From: Marinobacterium marinum
Lineage (GTDB): Bacteria > Pseudomonadota > Gammaproteobacteria > Pseudomonadales > Balneatricaceae
Assembly: GCF_013868415.1 (NCBI RefSeq)
Contig: NZ_JACEMT010000031.1
Location: 1-64,000, forward strand
DNA length: 64,000 nt
Reading direction: 5' to 3'
Shown in pieces: positions 1 to 9,500 of this stretch. Below the pieces are notes generated by a model, which saw only the letters and a list, made by a program, of their open reading frames with translations, made no database searches and was not told the DNA's origin. Every line of letters starts with the position of its first letter. The stretch's first letter is position 1. The translations under genes and the position numbers were made by a program.

Positions 1-20
1 GTATCCGCCGTTAAAACGAC
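1..20. repeat. IS66 left terminal inverted repeat
   Basis: These bases match the inverted right terminus at about 14 of 20 positions, including the shared TTAAA block. This marks the outer end of the element, downstream of tnpC. Confidence 0.7.
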
Positions 21-30
21 CCACTTGCCC

Positions 31-1716
31 TTAACTGTACTGCGCCACTTTTTTTGAAGTACGTTCCAGCTCAACATTCCAGGGCAGCAGTCGCTCCAGC
101 TTTTCCAGGGTGTCAGCATCGGCGATGCGCTCCAGCACATGCCGGATGTACGCCGAGGGTTCCAGGTCGTTGGCTTTGGCCGTTTCGATCAGGGAGTAAC
201 AGGTGGCACTGGCGTGAGCGCCCTGCGGAGTATCCGCGAACAACCAGGCCTTGCGCCCCACGGCGAACGGGCGGATGGCATTCTCGGCCAGTACGTTGCT
301 GATATGCAGGTCACCCCGCTTACAGTAGCCGATCAGGGTGGGCCACTGGTTCAGGGTGTATTCCATCGCTTTGCGAGTTAGCCCGCCTTTCATCACACGC
401 CCCACGTTCGCATCCAGCCAAGACTTGAACACTTCCAGTTTGGGGAGGCTCAGCTCCTGACGGATCCGGTAGCGTTCGTTAGGGTTCAGGTCCTTGATCT
501 GACGCTCGATGGCATACAGCTTGTTGATGTGGCCAAGTGCCACATCCGCTTTGGACAGCTTGGTCTGTTTGCCTTTACCCGCCGGCTTGGCCCCTTTGGT
601 CGCTTCGATAAACTTACGGCGGGCGTGATCCCAGCAGCCGATACGGGTCAGCTCATTGGCTGAACAGATCGGCGCATAACCGGAGTAACCATCCGCCTGC
701 AGCACACCCTTGAAGTCATCAAGCAGGCGCACGGGCACCGCTCCACTTCGAGAGGGATCATAGGCGAACAGGACGGAAGGTTGGCCCGGTGGTCCGCCAC
801 GGGTCACCCACATCCATTTATCGGATTGGGCGGCTTTGCCATCCTCTTTGAGTACCTGGATCCGGGTTTCGTCAGCCTGCAGGTAGGCCGCACTGTTCTG
901 CGCTTCCCGCATCAGGTTGATCAGGGGTTTGAACACCTCATCCAGACGGATGATCCAGTGCGCCATGCGGGTGCGGCACAGCTCATGGCCCAGACGCTTG
1001 AACATCTGCTCTTGCCGATACAACGGCAGACCATCGGCATATTTGGAGGTGATCAGGTAGGCCAGCAGGGCCGGGGTGGCGATGCATTTGCCCAGCGGGT
1101 GTGTCGGGCGAGCCGCGGCCAGGATACGCTCGTCGCCGTTCTCCTCGAACACCGCTTTTTCCTGCCAGTATTCCAGTACTTTGAGCTGGGCGGGGATATA
1201 GTCCAGCTCTTCCTTGACCTTGGTGAAGAAGGTTTTGACCGCCCCGGCCTTCTCTTCATCACTCAGCTGCAGCTCGATACGCTCACGCAGCAGGTGATCG
1301 GAGAAGCCGCGCTGACGGCGCTTGGGTGCAGGCGTGACAGCAGGGGTATCACCTTCAGCGGCTTCAATATCGTCCGGGAGCTGATCCCGCAGCTGATCGA
1401 TCTCGGCTTCCAGTTCGGACTCATCGAAGAGGTGGATCTGGTGGGCCGTTTTCTCACTGCTGGCCGCGAACCGCTGGATGCGTTGCAAGCGCAGCATCTC
1501 TTCCAGCAACAGGATGTATTGCTCGCGCTGCTGGAGTTGCCGGTCACGCGCTTTGACGGCCTGATCCCGCTGCTCAAGCACTTGGTTTTGCCGTTCAAGC
1601 TCATCCTCTTTCGAGGCCAGTTGCTGCTGCAGCCCGGCCACCATCGACAGCAAGTCAGCGGTCGATAAACTGCTGATATCAGGCGTCTTTGAGGTGGTTT
1701 CGGGCTGTGTTTTCAT
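31..1716 (-). CDS. tnpC: IS66 family transposase TnpC (DDE enzyme)
   Basis: This is the catalytic transposase of the IS66 element, 561 residues when started at the ATG at 1716 (MKTQPETT). The longer frame from 1824 would overlap tnpB and adds an unrelated leader. The N-terminal part (about 40-110) is a Gln/Glu/Arg-rich coiled coil, followed by an acidic stretch and the IS66 core. Candidate catalytic acids are seen in YLQADETRIQVL, in QADGYSGY and in VLAENAIRPFAVGRKAWLF, the last being the conserved IS66 motif around the catalytic Glu. It is the last gene of tnpABC, 46 bp after tnpB. No frameshift or internal stop is seen. Confidence 0.93.
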   Translation of the reverse strand: MKTQPETTSKTPDISSLSTADLLSMVAGLQQQLASKEDELERQNQVLEQRDQAVKARDRQLQQREQYILLLEEMLRLQRIQRFAASSEKTAHQIHLFDESELEAEIDQLRDQLPDDIEAAEGDTPAVTPAPKRRQRGFSDHLLRERIELQLSDEEKAGAVKTFFTKVKEELDYIPAQLKVLEYWQEKAVFEENGDERILAAARPTHPLGKCIATPALLAYLITSKYADGLPLYRQEQMFKRLGHELCRTRMAHWIIRLDEVFKPLINLMREAQNSAAYLQADETRIQVLKEDGKAAQSDKWMWVTRGGPPGQPSVLFAYDPSRSGAVPVRLLDDFKGVLQADGYSGYAPICSANELTRIGCWDHARRKFIEATKGAKPAGKGKQTKLSKADVALGHINKLYAIERQIKDLNPNERYRIRQELSLPKLEVFKSWLDANVGRVMKGGLTRKAMEYTLNQWPTLIGYCKRGDLHISNVLAENAIRPFAVGRKAWLFADTPQGAHASATCYSLIETAKANDLEPSAYIRHVLERIADADTLEKLERLLPWNVELERTSKKVAQYS

Positions 1717-1762
1717 GGGCAAAATTATATCAAAAACAGCCAGTTGAAGCACCCAAAACCGG

Positions 1763-2131
1763 CTATCCAACGGCCTCATACTGCAAGGTTTTATGGCCTT
1801 GCAGCAGGCTGATATCATAGCCATCGAGCAGCCAGTTGATCTGCTCGCCGGTCAACGGCATGAGCTCATCAGCCGGGCTCGGCCACTTGAATTTCTCTTC
1901 GGCCAGCGCCTTGTAATAGAGGATAAAGCCGTTGTCCTCCCACATCAGGCACTTGATCTTGTTACGCTGTCGGTTGGTGAAGGCATACAGCGCACCGGTG
2001 AAGGGGTTCTGTCCCAACTCCTGTTCAATCAGCACCGCCAGACCATTGGCCTGCTTGCGAAAATCAATGGGCTCACGGTACAGATAGATCTCGGGCATGG
2101 ACCGAGAGGGACGAAGATACCGCGGTTTCAT
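1763..2131 (-). CDS. tnpB: IS66 accessory protein TnpB
   Basis: A 122-residue protein of the IS66 Orf2 family, required with TnpA and TnpC for transposition of IS66-type elements; its biochemical role is unresolved. The family signature IYLYREPIDFRKQANGLAV is present, followed by NPFTGALYAFTNRQRNKIKCLMWEDNGF. Its start overlaps the tnpA stop by one base (TGATG), which suggests translational coupling. A second in-frame Met (MPEIYLYREP) twelve codons in is the alternative start. Confidence 0.92.
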   Translation of the reverse strand: MKPRYLRPSRSMPEIYLYREPIDFRKQANGLAVLIEQELGQNPFTGALYAFTNRQRNKIKCLMWEDNGFILYYKALAEEKFKWPSPADELMPLTGEQINWLLDGYDISLLQGHKTLQYEAVG

Positions 2132-2448
2132 CAGAGCTGCCTCAGGATCGCGCCGAGCAGGTCGACATTACCGGCATGCAGCCCTGTAATGGCCATGCCG
2201 CCGGGAAGCTTCAGGGTCAGATCATCCGATAGCGGTGAAGCGGCCACCTGGGTGACGCGAGCAAAGCCGGATGTTGGTGTACGCTCGGTATCGGTCGCAT
2301 CATCTGTACCTTCGAGCTTGCGGCGCCAATAGACAAACTGGTGATAGGACAGTGACTGCTGTTTGCAGAAAGCAGCACCGGATAGCCCGGTATCACGCCA
2401 GTGTTCAATGTGCTGTTGCCAGTAGTGTGTGCGCTCGGCTGAGTTCAT
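2131..2448 (-). CDS. tnpA: IS66 accessory protein TnpA
   Basis: A 105-residue protein of the IS66 Orf1 type. The N-terminal half (HYWQQHIEHWRDTGLSGAAFCKQQSLSYHQFVYWRRKL) has the length and pattern of the small helix-turn-helix domain of this family. It is first in the three-gene element and lies about 65 bp from the right terminal repeat. The C-terminal half (about 55-105) is a short acidic and hydrophobic tail that is usually variable. Confidence 0.9.
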   Translation of the reverse strand: MNSAERTHYWQQHIEHWRDTGLSGAAFCKQQSLSYHQFVYWRRKLEGTDDATDTERTPTSGFARVTQVAASPLSDDLTLKLPGGMAITGLHAGNVDLLGAILRQL

Positions 2449-2512
2449 GCTGGATTCCTCGCGTAGGTGACGATGGAATCAGTGTGCGGCGGTCAGTGGC
2501 TGGAAAAAAGGT

Positions 2513-2532
2513 GCTGATTTAAGGGCGCTTAC
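2513..2532. repeat. IS66 right terminal inverted repeat
   Basis: Read on the minus strand this end begins GTAAGCGCCCTTAAA, the usual form of an IS66 terminus, and lies just upstream of tnpA. Confidence 0.75.
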
Positions 2533-2670
2533 ATGCAGAGCATCAGCGCTCAGCCTGATCTACCCGCTCGCACACCATCTTTTTAAGAACATCCGTTTCA
2601 GAGAACACACCAAATCCGTACCCAAAACCATACACTTAGTGTTAGAGTGGTTTTTTATAACGTCATGCTA

Positions 2671-2699
2671 TTGTCATAATAAGACGAATGGTCTAAAAC
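2671..2699 (+). promoter_or_regulatory. Candidate sigma-70 promoter for the pil-chp operon
   Basis: TTGTCA (2671-2676) and TAAAAC (2694-2699) are separated by 17 bp, about 100 bp upstream of the first gene. The rest of the interval from 2533 to 2796 holds no open frame or repeat that I recognise. The IS66 element ends only about 140 bp upstream, so the insertion may affect the control of this operon. Confidence 0.4.
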
Positions 2700-2796
2700 C
2701 GTAACCGAATTGCATTATTTACGTGCTTGAATATGCATCCATTCCTACCCTCGTCCACGGAGCTAGCCGTTTGGACCTACTGAACAGGGAAGACGC

Positions 2797-3744
2797 ATGA
2801 AGATTGGGACTCTCGGTTTCCCGGAAGATCAGCTCAAGAAGCTGGAAAAAATTCTGACACTTTCCAAAAGTAAGACACTGTCGCTCGTCGATTTTGATGC
2901 CGAGGCCTTGCCTGATGTCCTGTTGGTTTTTGGTGACGCCTTAACAGACCAGACCGAGATCACCACACTCCCCGAGTCACACCGGGAACGGTTGGTGCTG
3001 GTCAACAAGAGGAAGCCAGAGACTAACGAACAGGCACATATCAAACTCCCTTTCATCTCATCACGCGTGTTGCGAACGCTGGAAGCCTATGAGCCCCTGT
3101 CAATAGCAGAGGAAATGCCTCCGGCAGATGAGGCCGGCACCGATCTGCTCGAGCAACCGGCTGATATGGAAACGGTTGAATCAGCTGTAGTAGAAGCACT
3201 GCAGGAGCCTGCGGAAGAGACTCTGGAGCTGGCATTCGCAACAGAAGTCGCCACGGCAACAGCTGAACAGGACAATCCGTTCAGCAAGTATGATGCTCAA
3301 ATCGAGGCGGTGCGCCAACAACAGGCCGAGCAGGCTGAACAGCCAAACCAGGCCTGTTACTCGGTTCTGGTGGTAGATGACAGCCATCCCATGCAGCAGA
3401 TGCTGGCCAAAGAGCTTCAGCAGATGGACCAGCCCGTTGAAATCGACTTTGCTGATGACGGCGAAACCGCATTGGAAAAGGCCGAGCGTCACCAATACGA
3501 CTTTATTTTCCTCGATATCATGATGCCGGGCATCGACGGATTTGAAACCTGCACGCGCCTGCGTCAAATGCCGGGATTGAAAAAAACCCCCATTATCATG
3601 CTTTCGTCGAAAACATCGCCTCTGGACGAAGTAAAGGGGATAATGGCAGGATCATCCACTTATCTGACCAAACCCATCGATCACGTCGAATTCCAGAAAG
3701 TCATTAAACGCGTGTCCCGCTGGGTCAGTGAATTCAAGAAATAA
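2797..3744 (+). CDS. pilG: PilG-like response regulator with N-terminal extension
   Basis: A 315-residue protein whose C-terminal third (about 188-312) is a complete CheY-type receiver: acidic pair D194/D195, phosphoacceptor D240 (FLDIMMPG), S270/S271 and K292 (LTKP). In Pil-Chp systems PilG is the receiver that drives pilus extension and cAMP signalling. Classical PilG is about 135 residues; here some 100 residues of alpha/beta-looking sequence (VLLVFGD, LVLVN, LPFISSRVLRTLE) and an acidic Ala/Glu-rich linker (about 100-187) come first. The N-terminal part lacks receiver acids. The position ahead of pilH-pilI-pilJ-chpA supports the PilG assignment; the role of the extension is unknown. Confidence 0.78.
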   Translation: MKIGTLGFPEDQLKKLEKILTLSKSKTLSLVDFDAEALPDVLLVFGDALTDQTEITTLPESHRERLVLVNKRKPETNEQAHIKLPFISSRVLRTLEAYEPLSIAEEMPPADEAGTDLLEQPADMETVESAVVEALQEPAEETLELAFATEVATATAEQDNPFSKYDAQIEAVRQQQAEQAEQPNQACYSVLVVDDSHPMQQMLAKELQQMDQPVEIDFADDGETALEKAERHQYDFIFLDIMMPGIDGFETCTRLRQMPGLKKTPIIMLSSKTSPLDEVKGIMAGSSTYLTKPIDHVEFQKVIKRVSRWVSEFKK

Positions 3745-3781
3745 ACTGGATCAACCAAAAGAAAATACTGGATATATACAC

Positions 3782-4147
3782 ATGGCAGTCAACAAAATTT
3801 TGATCGTAGAGGATGATCCGGTACAGCAGCAGCGCCTGCGTGAGGTTCTTCAGCAGACCGGAGCAGAAATCATCGTCGGCTCCAACGGTCAACAGGGTAT
3901 CAATCTGGCCGAACAAGAGAAGCCCGATCTGATTTTCATGGATATTGTGATGCCGGAAGTCGATGGCTTTTCAGCCTGCCGTCAGATTACCAGCGGCGCC
4001 AATACCAAGGGTATACCCGTTGTTATCGTTTCCAGTAAGCATGAAGATGCCGACCGGGTATGGGCACAACTGCAAGGTGCCAGTGCCATTGTTGCCAAGC
4101 CCTATACGGACCAGGAAATTCTGGACCAGGTTCAGGCATTCAGCTAG
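3782..4147 (+). CDS. pilH: Type IV pilus response regulator PilH
   Basis: A 121-residue single-domain CheY-like receiver, starting at MAVNKILIVEDDP; an upstream in-frame Met at 3728 would overlap the previous gene. The acidic pocket is E10/D11/D12, phosphoacceptor D54 (FMDIVMPEVDGF), with S84/S85 and K106. In Pil-Chp systems PilH opposes PilG, acting as a retraction regulator or phosphate sink. It lies 37 bp after the PilG-like gene and about 15 bp before pilI, consistent with one transcript. Confidence 0.88.
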   Translation: MAVNKILIVEDDPVQQQRLREVLQQTGAEIIVGSNGQQGINLAEQEKPDLIFMDIVMPEVDGFSACRQITSGANTKGIPVVIVSSKHEDADRVWAQLQGASAIVAKPYTDQEILDQVQAFS

Positions 4148-4161
4148 GGAGCAATGCACGA

Positions 4162-4698
4162 ATGGATGACCTGATCCAGCCCGACAGCTCTGACCTGCCT
4201 GCTTCCAGCCCTATGGAAGAAGAAGGGCCGCGCTTCGATGAAATCAGACACGGCTTTGAGCTCGACGGTCAGTACTACCTGCTGACCTCCGGGATCTTCT
4301 CCGAGCTGGCGTCAAAGAGCCAAATCTGCCAGTTACCGGACAGTCCGCCCTGGTTTGCCGGCTTTATCAATCATCGCGGCCATACGGTACCTGTGTACGA
4401 TTTGCCCTACATGGCACACCAGCAGCGCACCGACCAGAAAGGGCTGTATTGGGTTTTATTACTGGATCGACAGCCACATACGGCCGGGTTTCTGCTCACC
4501 CAGATACCGAGCGTTGTCACCGACCCCGAACAGATCGAACAGAATGACCTCAACTACGATGCCCACCCGCGGCCACTACAGCCATTCCTGGGCACGGCAT
4601 ATCATGCCCAGGACAAGAGCTGGATCGAACTGGATCACCGGGCCTTGCTGAGCAAACTAAAGACAACTTTTTATCAACCGGCTGCGCTGTTCGAATAA
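4162..4698 (+). CDS. pilI: CheW-like adaptor PilI
   Basis: A 178-residue CheW-domain protein expected to couple the receptor PilJ to the kinase ChpA. The start MDDLIQPDSS is chosen because AGGGAGC lies about ten bases upstream; the open frame extends further back into pilH. CheW-like features include WFAGFINHRGHTVPVYDLPY and WVLLLDRQPHTAGFLL. The gene sits between pilH and pilJ, as in Pseudomonas. Sequence divergence is high, so the name rests partly on context. Confidence 0.8.
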   Translation: MDDLIQPDSSDLPASSPMEEEGPRFDEIRHGFELDGQYYLLTSGIFSELASKSQICQLPDSPPWFAGFINHRGHTVPVYDLPYMAHQQRTDQKGLYWVLLLDRQPHTAGFLLTQIPSVVTDPEQIEQNDLNYDAHPRPLQPFLGTAYHAQDKSWIELDHRALLSKLKTTFYQPAALFE

Positions 4699-4735
4699 CA
4701 CCTTAGTCGTCCATATTTGCTGAAAGGAATTAGAC

Positions 4736-6544
4736 ATGCCTCTTTTCTGGGAACTGCAGAACATACGAATGGGGATCAAGTTCGCGATCTCCGGTGTGCT
4801 TCTGATCGCAGGCATCATCGCAATCGCCATCGCCTACTATCAAACCATCGTAATCGATGAGCAGTCTCAGGCGGTCAGCCGCCAGACCCGACTACTGGCC
4901 GAGGACACCTCTCGCCTCGATTTTCTGCTGGTTGATGCCCAACAGGCTCTGACCGAGGCTCGCCTGTCGCCCAATGATGCAAATCTGGCCACATTTGTTC
5001 AAGCCACTGACAGCTTCAATAGCGGTCTGAAGTCGCTGCTGCAGCGCCTGCGCAGTGACGAAGACCGCCATAATATCCAGCAACGCCTGGATGCACTGGG
5101 TCTGGCTGATAAGATCGCACGACTGAACGATATTCGCACTCAAGGCGCAGCCCCGACACTCCAGGCGGCACTGATACAGCAAACATTCAACACCCTGCTG
5201 ACCGACTTACGTGAGGTCAACACCAACTTGCAGCTACTGGTCAATGTCTATGCGGACCAGGACAGTCAGGCACGTACGGCCGCCATGACCCAGATGATCA
5301 AGCTCTTTTTCGCCTCTCTGGTGATTCTGGGCTTGGCGCTGGCAATTGCACTGGCGATCACCAAGTACGGCGTACTGGACCCCGTCCAGCGTATTCAGGA
5401 CACTGTTGATGCAGTTCGTGCCGGTGACACCGAAGCCCGCACCCGCCTGGAAACCAAGGATGAGTTGGGGCAGATGGCAACGGTACTCGATACCCTGCTG
5501 GATGAAAAAGAGGAAGCCCTGGCCAAGCAGGCAGCCGAGAACAAGAAACTCAACGCCTCCATCATCGAACTGATCCAAAGCGTTTTCAAAATCAGTCAGC
5601 GAGATCTGACCGTTCGCGTGCCTGTTGCTGAAGACATCACCGGTGCAGTTGCCGACTCCATCAACCAGTTGACTAACTCGATTGAAAACGTACTGCGTGA
5701 AGTAAGTGCGGTCAGTAACGAGGTCAACAGCACATCCATCCAGGTTAAGACCCAGTCCGAAGCCGTACTGCTGCAGGCAACCAAAGAGCAGGAAGAAATC
5801 ACCGAAACGCTGGAAGGTCTGGACTCGGCTATCCATGCCATGCAGTTGATTGCCAAGCTGGCTGCCGTCACCAACAGTGCTTCTCAGAAGGCGATCAACA
5901 CCTCCGAGAACGCCAAGGAATCGGTATCGGCAACCATCGACAGTATCAACAAGATACGCCAGACCATCCACGAAGCGGAAAAGCGTATCAAGCGTTTGGG
6001 TGAACGTTCGCAGGAAATCGGCGGAATCATCAACCTGATCAACAACATTTCAGAACGTACTCATATCCTGTCACTGAACGCCAGTATGCACGCGGCATCC
6101 GCCGGTGAAGCCGGACGTGGTCTGATGGTGGTGGTAGACGAAGTACAGCGCTTGGCAGAAAACTCGCGTGAAGCAACCTCCGAGATTGAAAGCCTGGTCA
6201 ACAACATCCAGCTTGAAACCGCCGATACCATCCACGTTATCAACACGGTAATCGAAGACGTAGTCGTCGGCACGCGCCTGGCCGAGCAGGCCGGTGAGCG
6301 TATGGAAGAGACACGGAATACAACACAGTCGCTGGTTGAGTCCGTTATCCGTATCGCCCAGAGCGCTACCGGTCAGGCCAAATTGGCCCAGAACCTGCGT
6401 CAGCGCGCTGGCAGTATCAATGAGTTTACCCAGGCAACCAACACCGAGATGCTGCAGCAGAAGCAGTTGTCCGAACGCCTGGTGGGCGCTGCCGATGAGC
6501 TTCAGCGCTCCATCAGCGTATTTAAACTGCAACATGCGGAGTAA
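4736..6544 (+). CDS. pilJ: Methyl-accepting chemotaxis transducer PilJ
   Basis: A 602-residue inner-membrane receptor for the pilus chemosensory system. Transmembrane helix 1 is at about 14-34, a periplasmic helical region at about 36-188, helix 2 at about 188-208, a HAMP domain at about 210-262, and a cytoplasmic signalling domain follows. The hairpin tip is ILSLNASMHAASAGEAGRGL followed by VVVDEVQRLAEN, which matches the PilJ variant of the receptor tip. It is shorter than Pseudomonas PilJ (about 680), mainly in the periplasmic part. The GAAAGGAATT ribosome-binding site precedes the ATG. It is followed 3 bp later by chpA. Confidence 0.9.
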   Translation: MPLFWELQNIRMGIKFAISGVLLIAGIIAIAIAYYQTIVIDEQSQAVSRQTRLLAEDTSRLDFLLVDAQQALTEARLSPNDANLATFVQATDSFNSGLKSLLQRLRSDEDRHNIQQRLDALGLADKIARLNDIRTQGAAPTLQAALIQQTFNTLLTDLREVNTNLQLLVNVYADQDSQARTAAMTQMIKLFFASLVILGLALAIALAITKYGVLDPVQRIQDTVDAVRAGDTEARTRLETKDELGQMATVLDTLLDEKEEALAKQAAENKKLNASIIELIQSVFKISQRDLTVRVPVAEDITGAVADSINQLTNSIENVLREVSAVSNEVNSTSIQVKTQSEAVLLQATKEQEEITETLEGLDSAIHAMQLIAKLAAVTNSASQKAINTSENAKESVSATIDSINKIRQTIHEAEKRIKRLGERSQEIGGIINLINNISERTHILSLNASMHAASAGEAGRGLMVVVDEVQRLAENSREATSEIESLVNNIQLETADTIHVINTVIEDVVVGTRLAEQAGERMEETRNTTQSLVESVIRIAQSATGQAKLAQNLRQRAGSINEFTQATNTEMLQQKQLSERLVGAADELQRSISVFKLQHAE

Positions 6545-6547
6545 GGC

Positions 6548-9500
6548 GTGACGACCGATATGGCGCAATGCTCAGGGATGGCTGTCCTGCTTTCCACACT
6601 GGAAAGCTTACTGACGGGCAGCGACGATATTCAGCCCGTACAACTGCTGGAACAGCTGCCATCATTGGCTGACGCCTGCTTTGAAGCGGACTGCTCAGGC
6701 AGCTCGGACCTCCTGACTCTGATTGGAGAGGTACTGGAGGCGGAAGCGCCGGAGCAGCCTTTGACTGACGACCAGCAGCAACAGCTGCTGGCGCTTGTAG
6801 CCCTGTTACCGAATCCGGCACAGCAACCGCCTTCTGAAGAGCGGGTAGCCAGCGTACTGGCCGCTCTGAGCAGCGCTCATTGGCAGTCGCCTCTCGAATA
6901 CGAAGACCTGGAATCCCTTCCTGAGTTACTGCTGGCAGACTGGCAACAGCAGCCGGCGCTGACTGACGACACGATGTTCATTACCCTGTCAGAGTCTGAG
7001 GGGACTCCCCATCGCTCCATCGATGAGACCGTGCAGGATACAAGCCTCCCGGATGAAGCTCCCCTGCTGGATCTGGACGATCTGATTATCGAGTCGGAAC
7101 CCGCCGATAGCGATGATATCCACACGGAAACTCCGGACACACCTGCAGCACTGGCCGAACACCTGCAGGCCCTGGCTGCTCCCCTGTTCGAATCGGATAA
7201 CCCGCTCCCGGCCGACCTGGTCATGCTCGTCACGGAGCTGATCGACACCTGTGACGACCTCAGTCTACCCGTAATCGGGCAGGCCGAAGCTCTGATTCTC
7301 GACCTGATCAAGCAGCCTTCACGCGAAACCGCCGCAGCGGTAATCGATCTGCTCGGCATGGACAGCTGGCCTGAACCTCTCGACGCCGCGGACATTGCGG
7401 ATCAGCGTGAACTGCTGAATGAGCTGTTCGACGCAGATAATCACACGGATACACCAGAAAGCTCAGTCGTACTCGAACCCTCATCACTCCCGGAAGCCGA
7501 GGCAAAGCCCTCCTTCTGTGATATCGACATGGCCTTGCTCGAAACCCCCGGCCCTTCCGTGGACCCCGGCATTGTCACCATGCTGATCGATTCTCTGCAG
7601 GCCCTGCAAGAACAGTGGGAACATGTTGATGCCAGCCGGGCAGATGCCCTGCTGGACGCCAGCCAGGACGCCCTGACACCTCTGTCTCGAGCCTGTACAA
7701 CCATCAATTTACACGGGCTGCATCTATTGCTCACCGGGCTTACCCGTAACCTGGCCTGGTTCCAGCAACATCCCGAATGTTTCCATGATGATCAGTGCCT
7801 GCATTTTGCCGGCTGCCTGCAGGCCGTACATCAACACCTTGAAGCACTGGCCGACAAGGGCATTCGTGAAGACCTGATCGATATGATCAGTGATGACCTG
7901 CTGCCGATCCGGGCCGATTCACAGCAAGGAGCCTTCATCTCGGGACTGCTGGCACTGGCCAGCATCCAGTCGCCTGATGACATCGAGTGCGAAACGGCAA
8001 CACCGGATGATATCGACCTCACTGTCAGCGATGAAATCGACCCCCAGCTGATGGAAATGCTGTATGACGAACTGCCCATTCTCGTCGAAGAATTCCAGCA
8101 GCACCTGCAGGCTGTCGTTGTCGATCATGAAGCAGACGCTCTGCTCAGTGCGCAGCGCTCGGCCCACACAATCAAGGGCCTGGCCAACATGGCCGGTATC
8201 AAGGGGCTGGCGAACCTGACCCACCACCTTGAGGACATTCTCGAGGTACTGACCGATGCCAAAACCTTTCCCGGTAGCAAGCTGACCCATGATCTGACCG
8301 GCGCCTCGGACTGCCTGGCTCAAATGAGCGAAAGCATCACCGAAGCGGGTGGAGCACCGGACAACGCTCAATACCGACTGCAGCAGATGATGACCTGGTT
8401 TTACCGTCTGCGCACGGAAGGCGTGGAATGTGCCGCCGAAACACTGACGGAAAACGAACGAACCGCACCGCCACCAACGGCAGTACCGGCCGTCGAGAAC
8501 AAGCCTGCGGTCAACAGGTCAACAACGGGAACCGGACAGGAGGGAGACAAGGAACACGCCCACCTGCGCGTATCAGTAGGCATTCTGGACAACCTGTTCC
8601 GCATTGCCGGCGAATCCAGCACGCTGAATGCGCAGCTGGATGATACGTTGACCCAGCTGCGAAGCCTCAGCCGCTCCAACCGTGAACGACAGCGCTCCTT
8701 GCAGAAGGTCCTGTTCGAGTTGGAACAGCAGCTGCAGGACCATTTCACCCTGACCAACCCCTTGCAGGAAGGCGATAGCGGCTTTGATCCTCTGGAAATG
8801 GACCGCTATAACAGCATGCATACCACCCTGTCTCAGCTGCAGGAAGCCGTAGCCGACGTGCGTGAAGTGGATTACGAAGCAGAGCACCAGATGCGCCAGC
8901 TGGCCGAGCTTCATGTGCGCCAGAGCAACCTGCAGAAGGAATCGCTGGAGAACGTTCTGCATACGCGTCAGGTTGCGGTCAAGACTCTCAGCTCCCGCAT
9001 GCAGCGTATCATGCGTCAGGCCAGCAGTGCTGCCGGCAAGTCCGCGCGCTTGGTCATTGAAGGTGAAGACGTCATGATGGATAGCCAGATCCTGAATCAG
9101 CTGGCCGATCCCTTGATGCATATTATCCGTAATGCCGTCGATCACGGTTTGGAAACGCCGCACCTCCGCTTCGAAGCCGGCAAGGATGAAACCGGTGTAC
9201 TGACCATTCGTTTTGCTCAACACAATGGCAAGGTGCATGTCAGCTGCGAAGATGACGGTGCCGGCATCAACCTGAAGCGCGTACGCGAAATTGCCGAGCG
9301 CAAGGGGCTGATCAACTCCGACGCCGAACTGAACGAACGTGATATCCAGCGTTTGATTCTGGTACCCGGTTTCTCGACCCGTGATGAAATCAGTCAACTC
9401 TCGGGCCGTGGCATCGGCATGGATGTGGTCTACCAACAGGTTGCCCGTATGCAAGGGTCGTTAAACATCGACTCGACACCGGGACACGGCACCCGCTTCG

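Larger units (their letters stand above)
1..2532 (-). mobile_element. IS66-family insertion sequence, complete
   Basis: The element carries the three-gene set tnpA-tnpB-tnpC typical of IS66, all on the minus strand. Its ends are imperfect inverted repeats: the first 20 bases of the window match the reverse complement of 2513-2532 at about 14 of 20 positions, and the right end begins GTAAGCG, a typical IS66 terminus. The window therefore starts exactly on the left end of the element. IS66 elements make 8-bp target duplications; the right flank is atgcagag (2533-2540), but the left flank lies outside the window. All three reading frames look intact, so the element may be active. Confidence 0.88.

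Noticed and set aside
781-1668. Long plus-strand open frame (295 codons) opposite tnpC
   Set aside because: It is antisense to a clear IS66 transposase, has no recognised motif, and its composition follows the transposase codon pattern.
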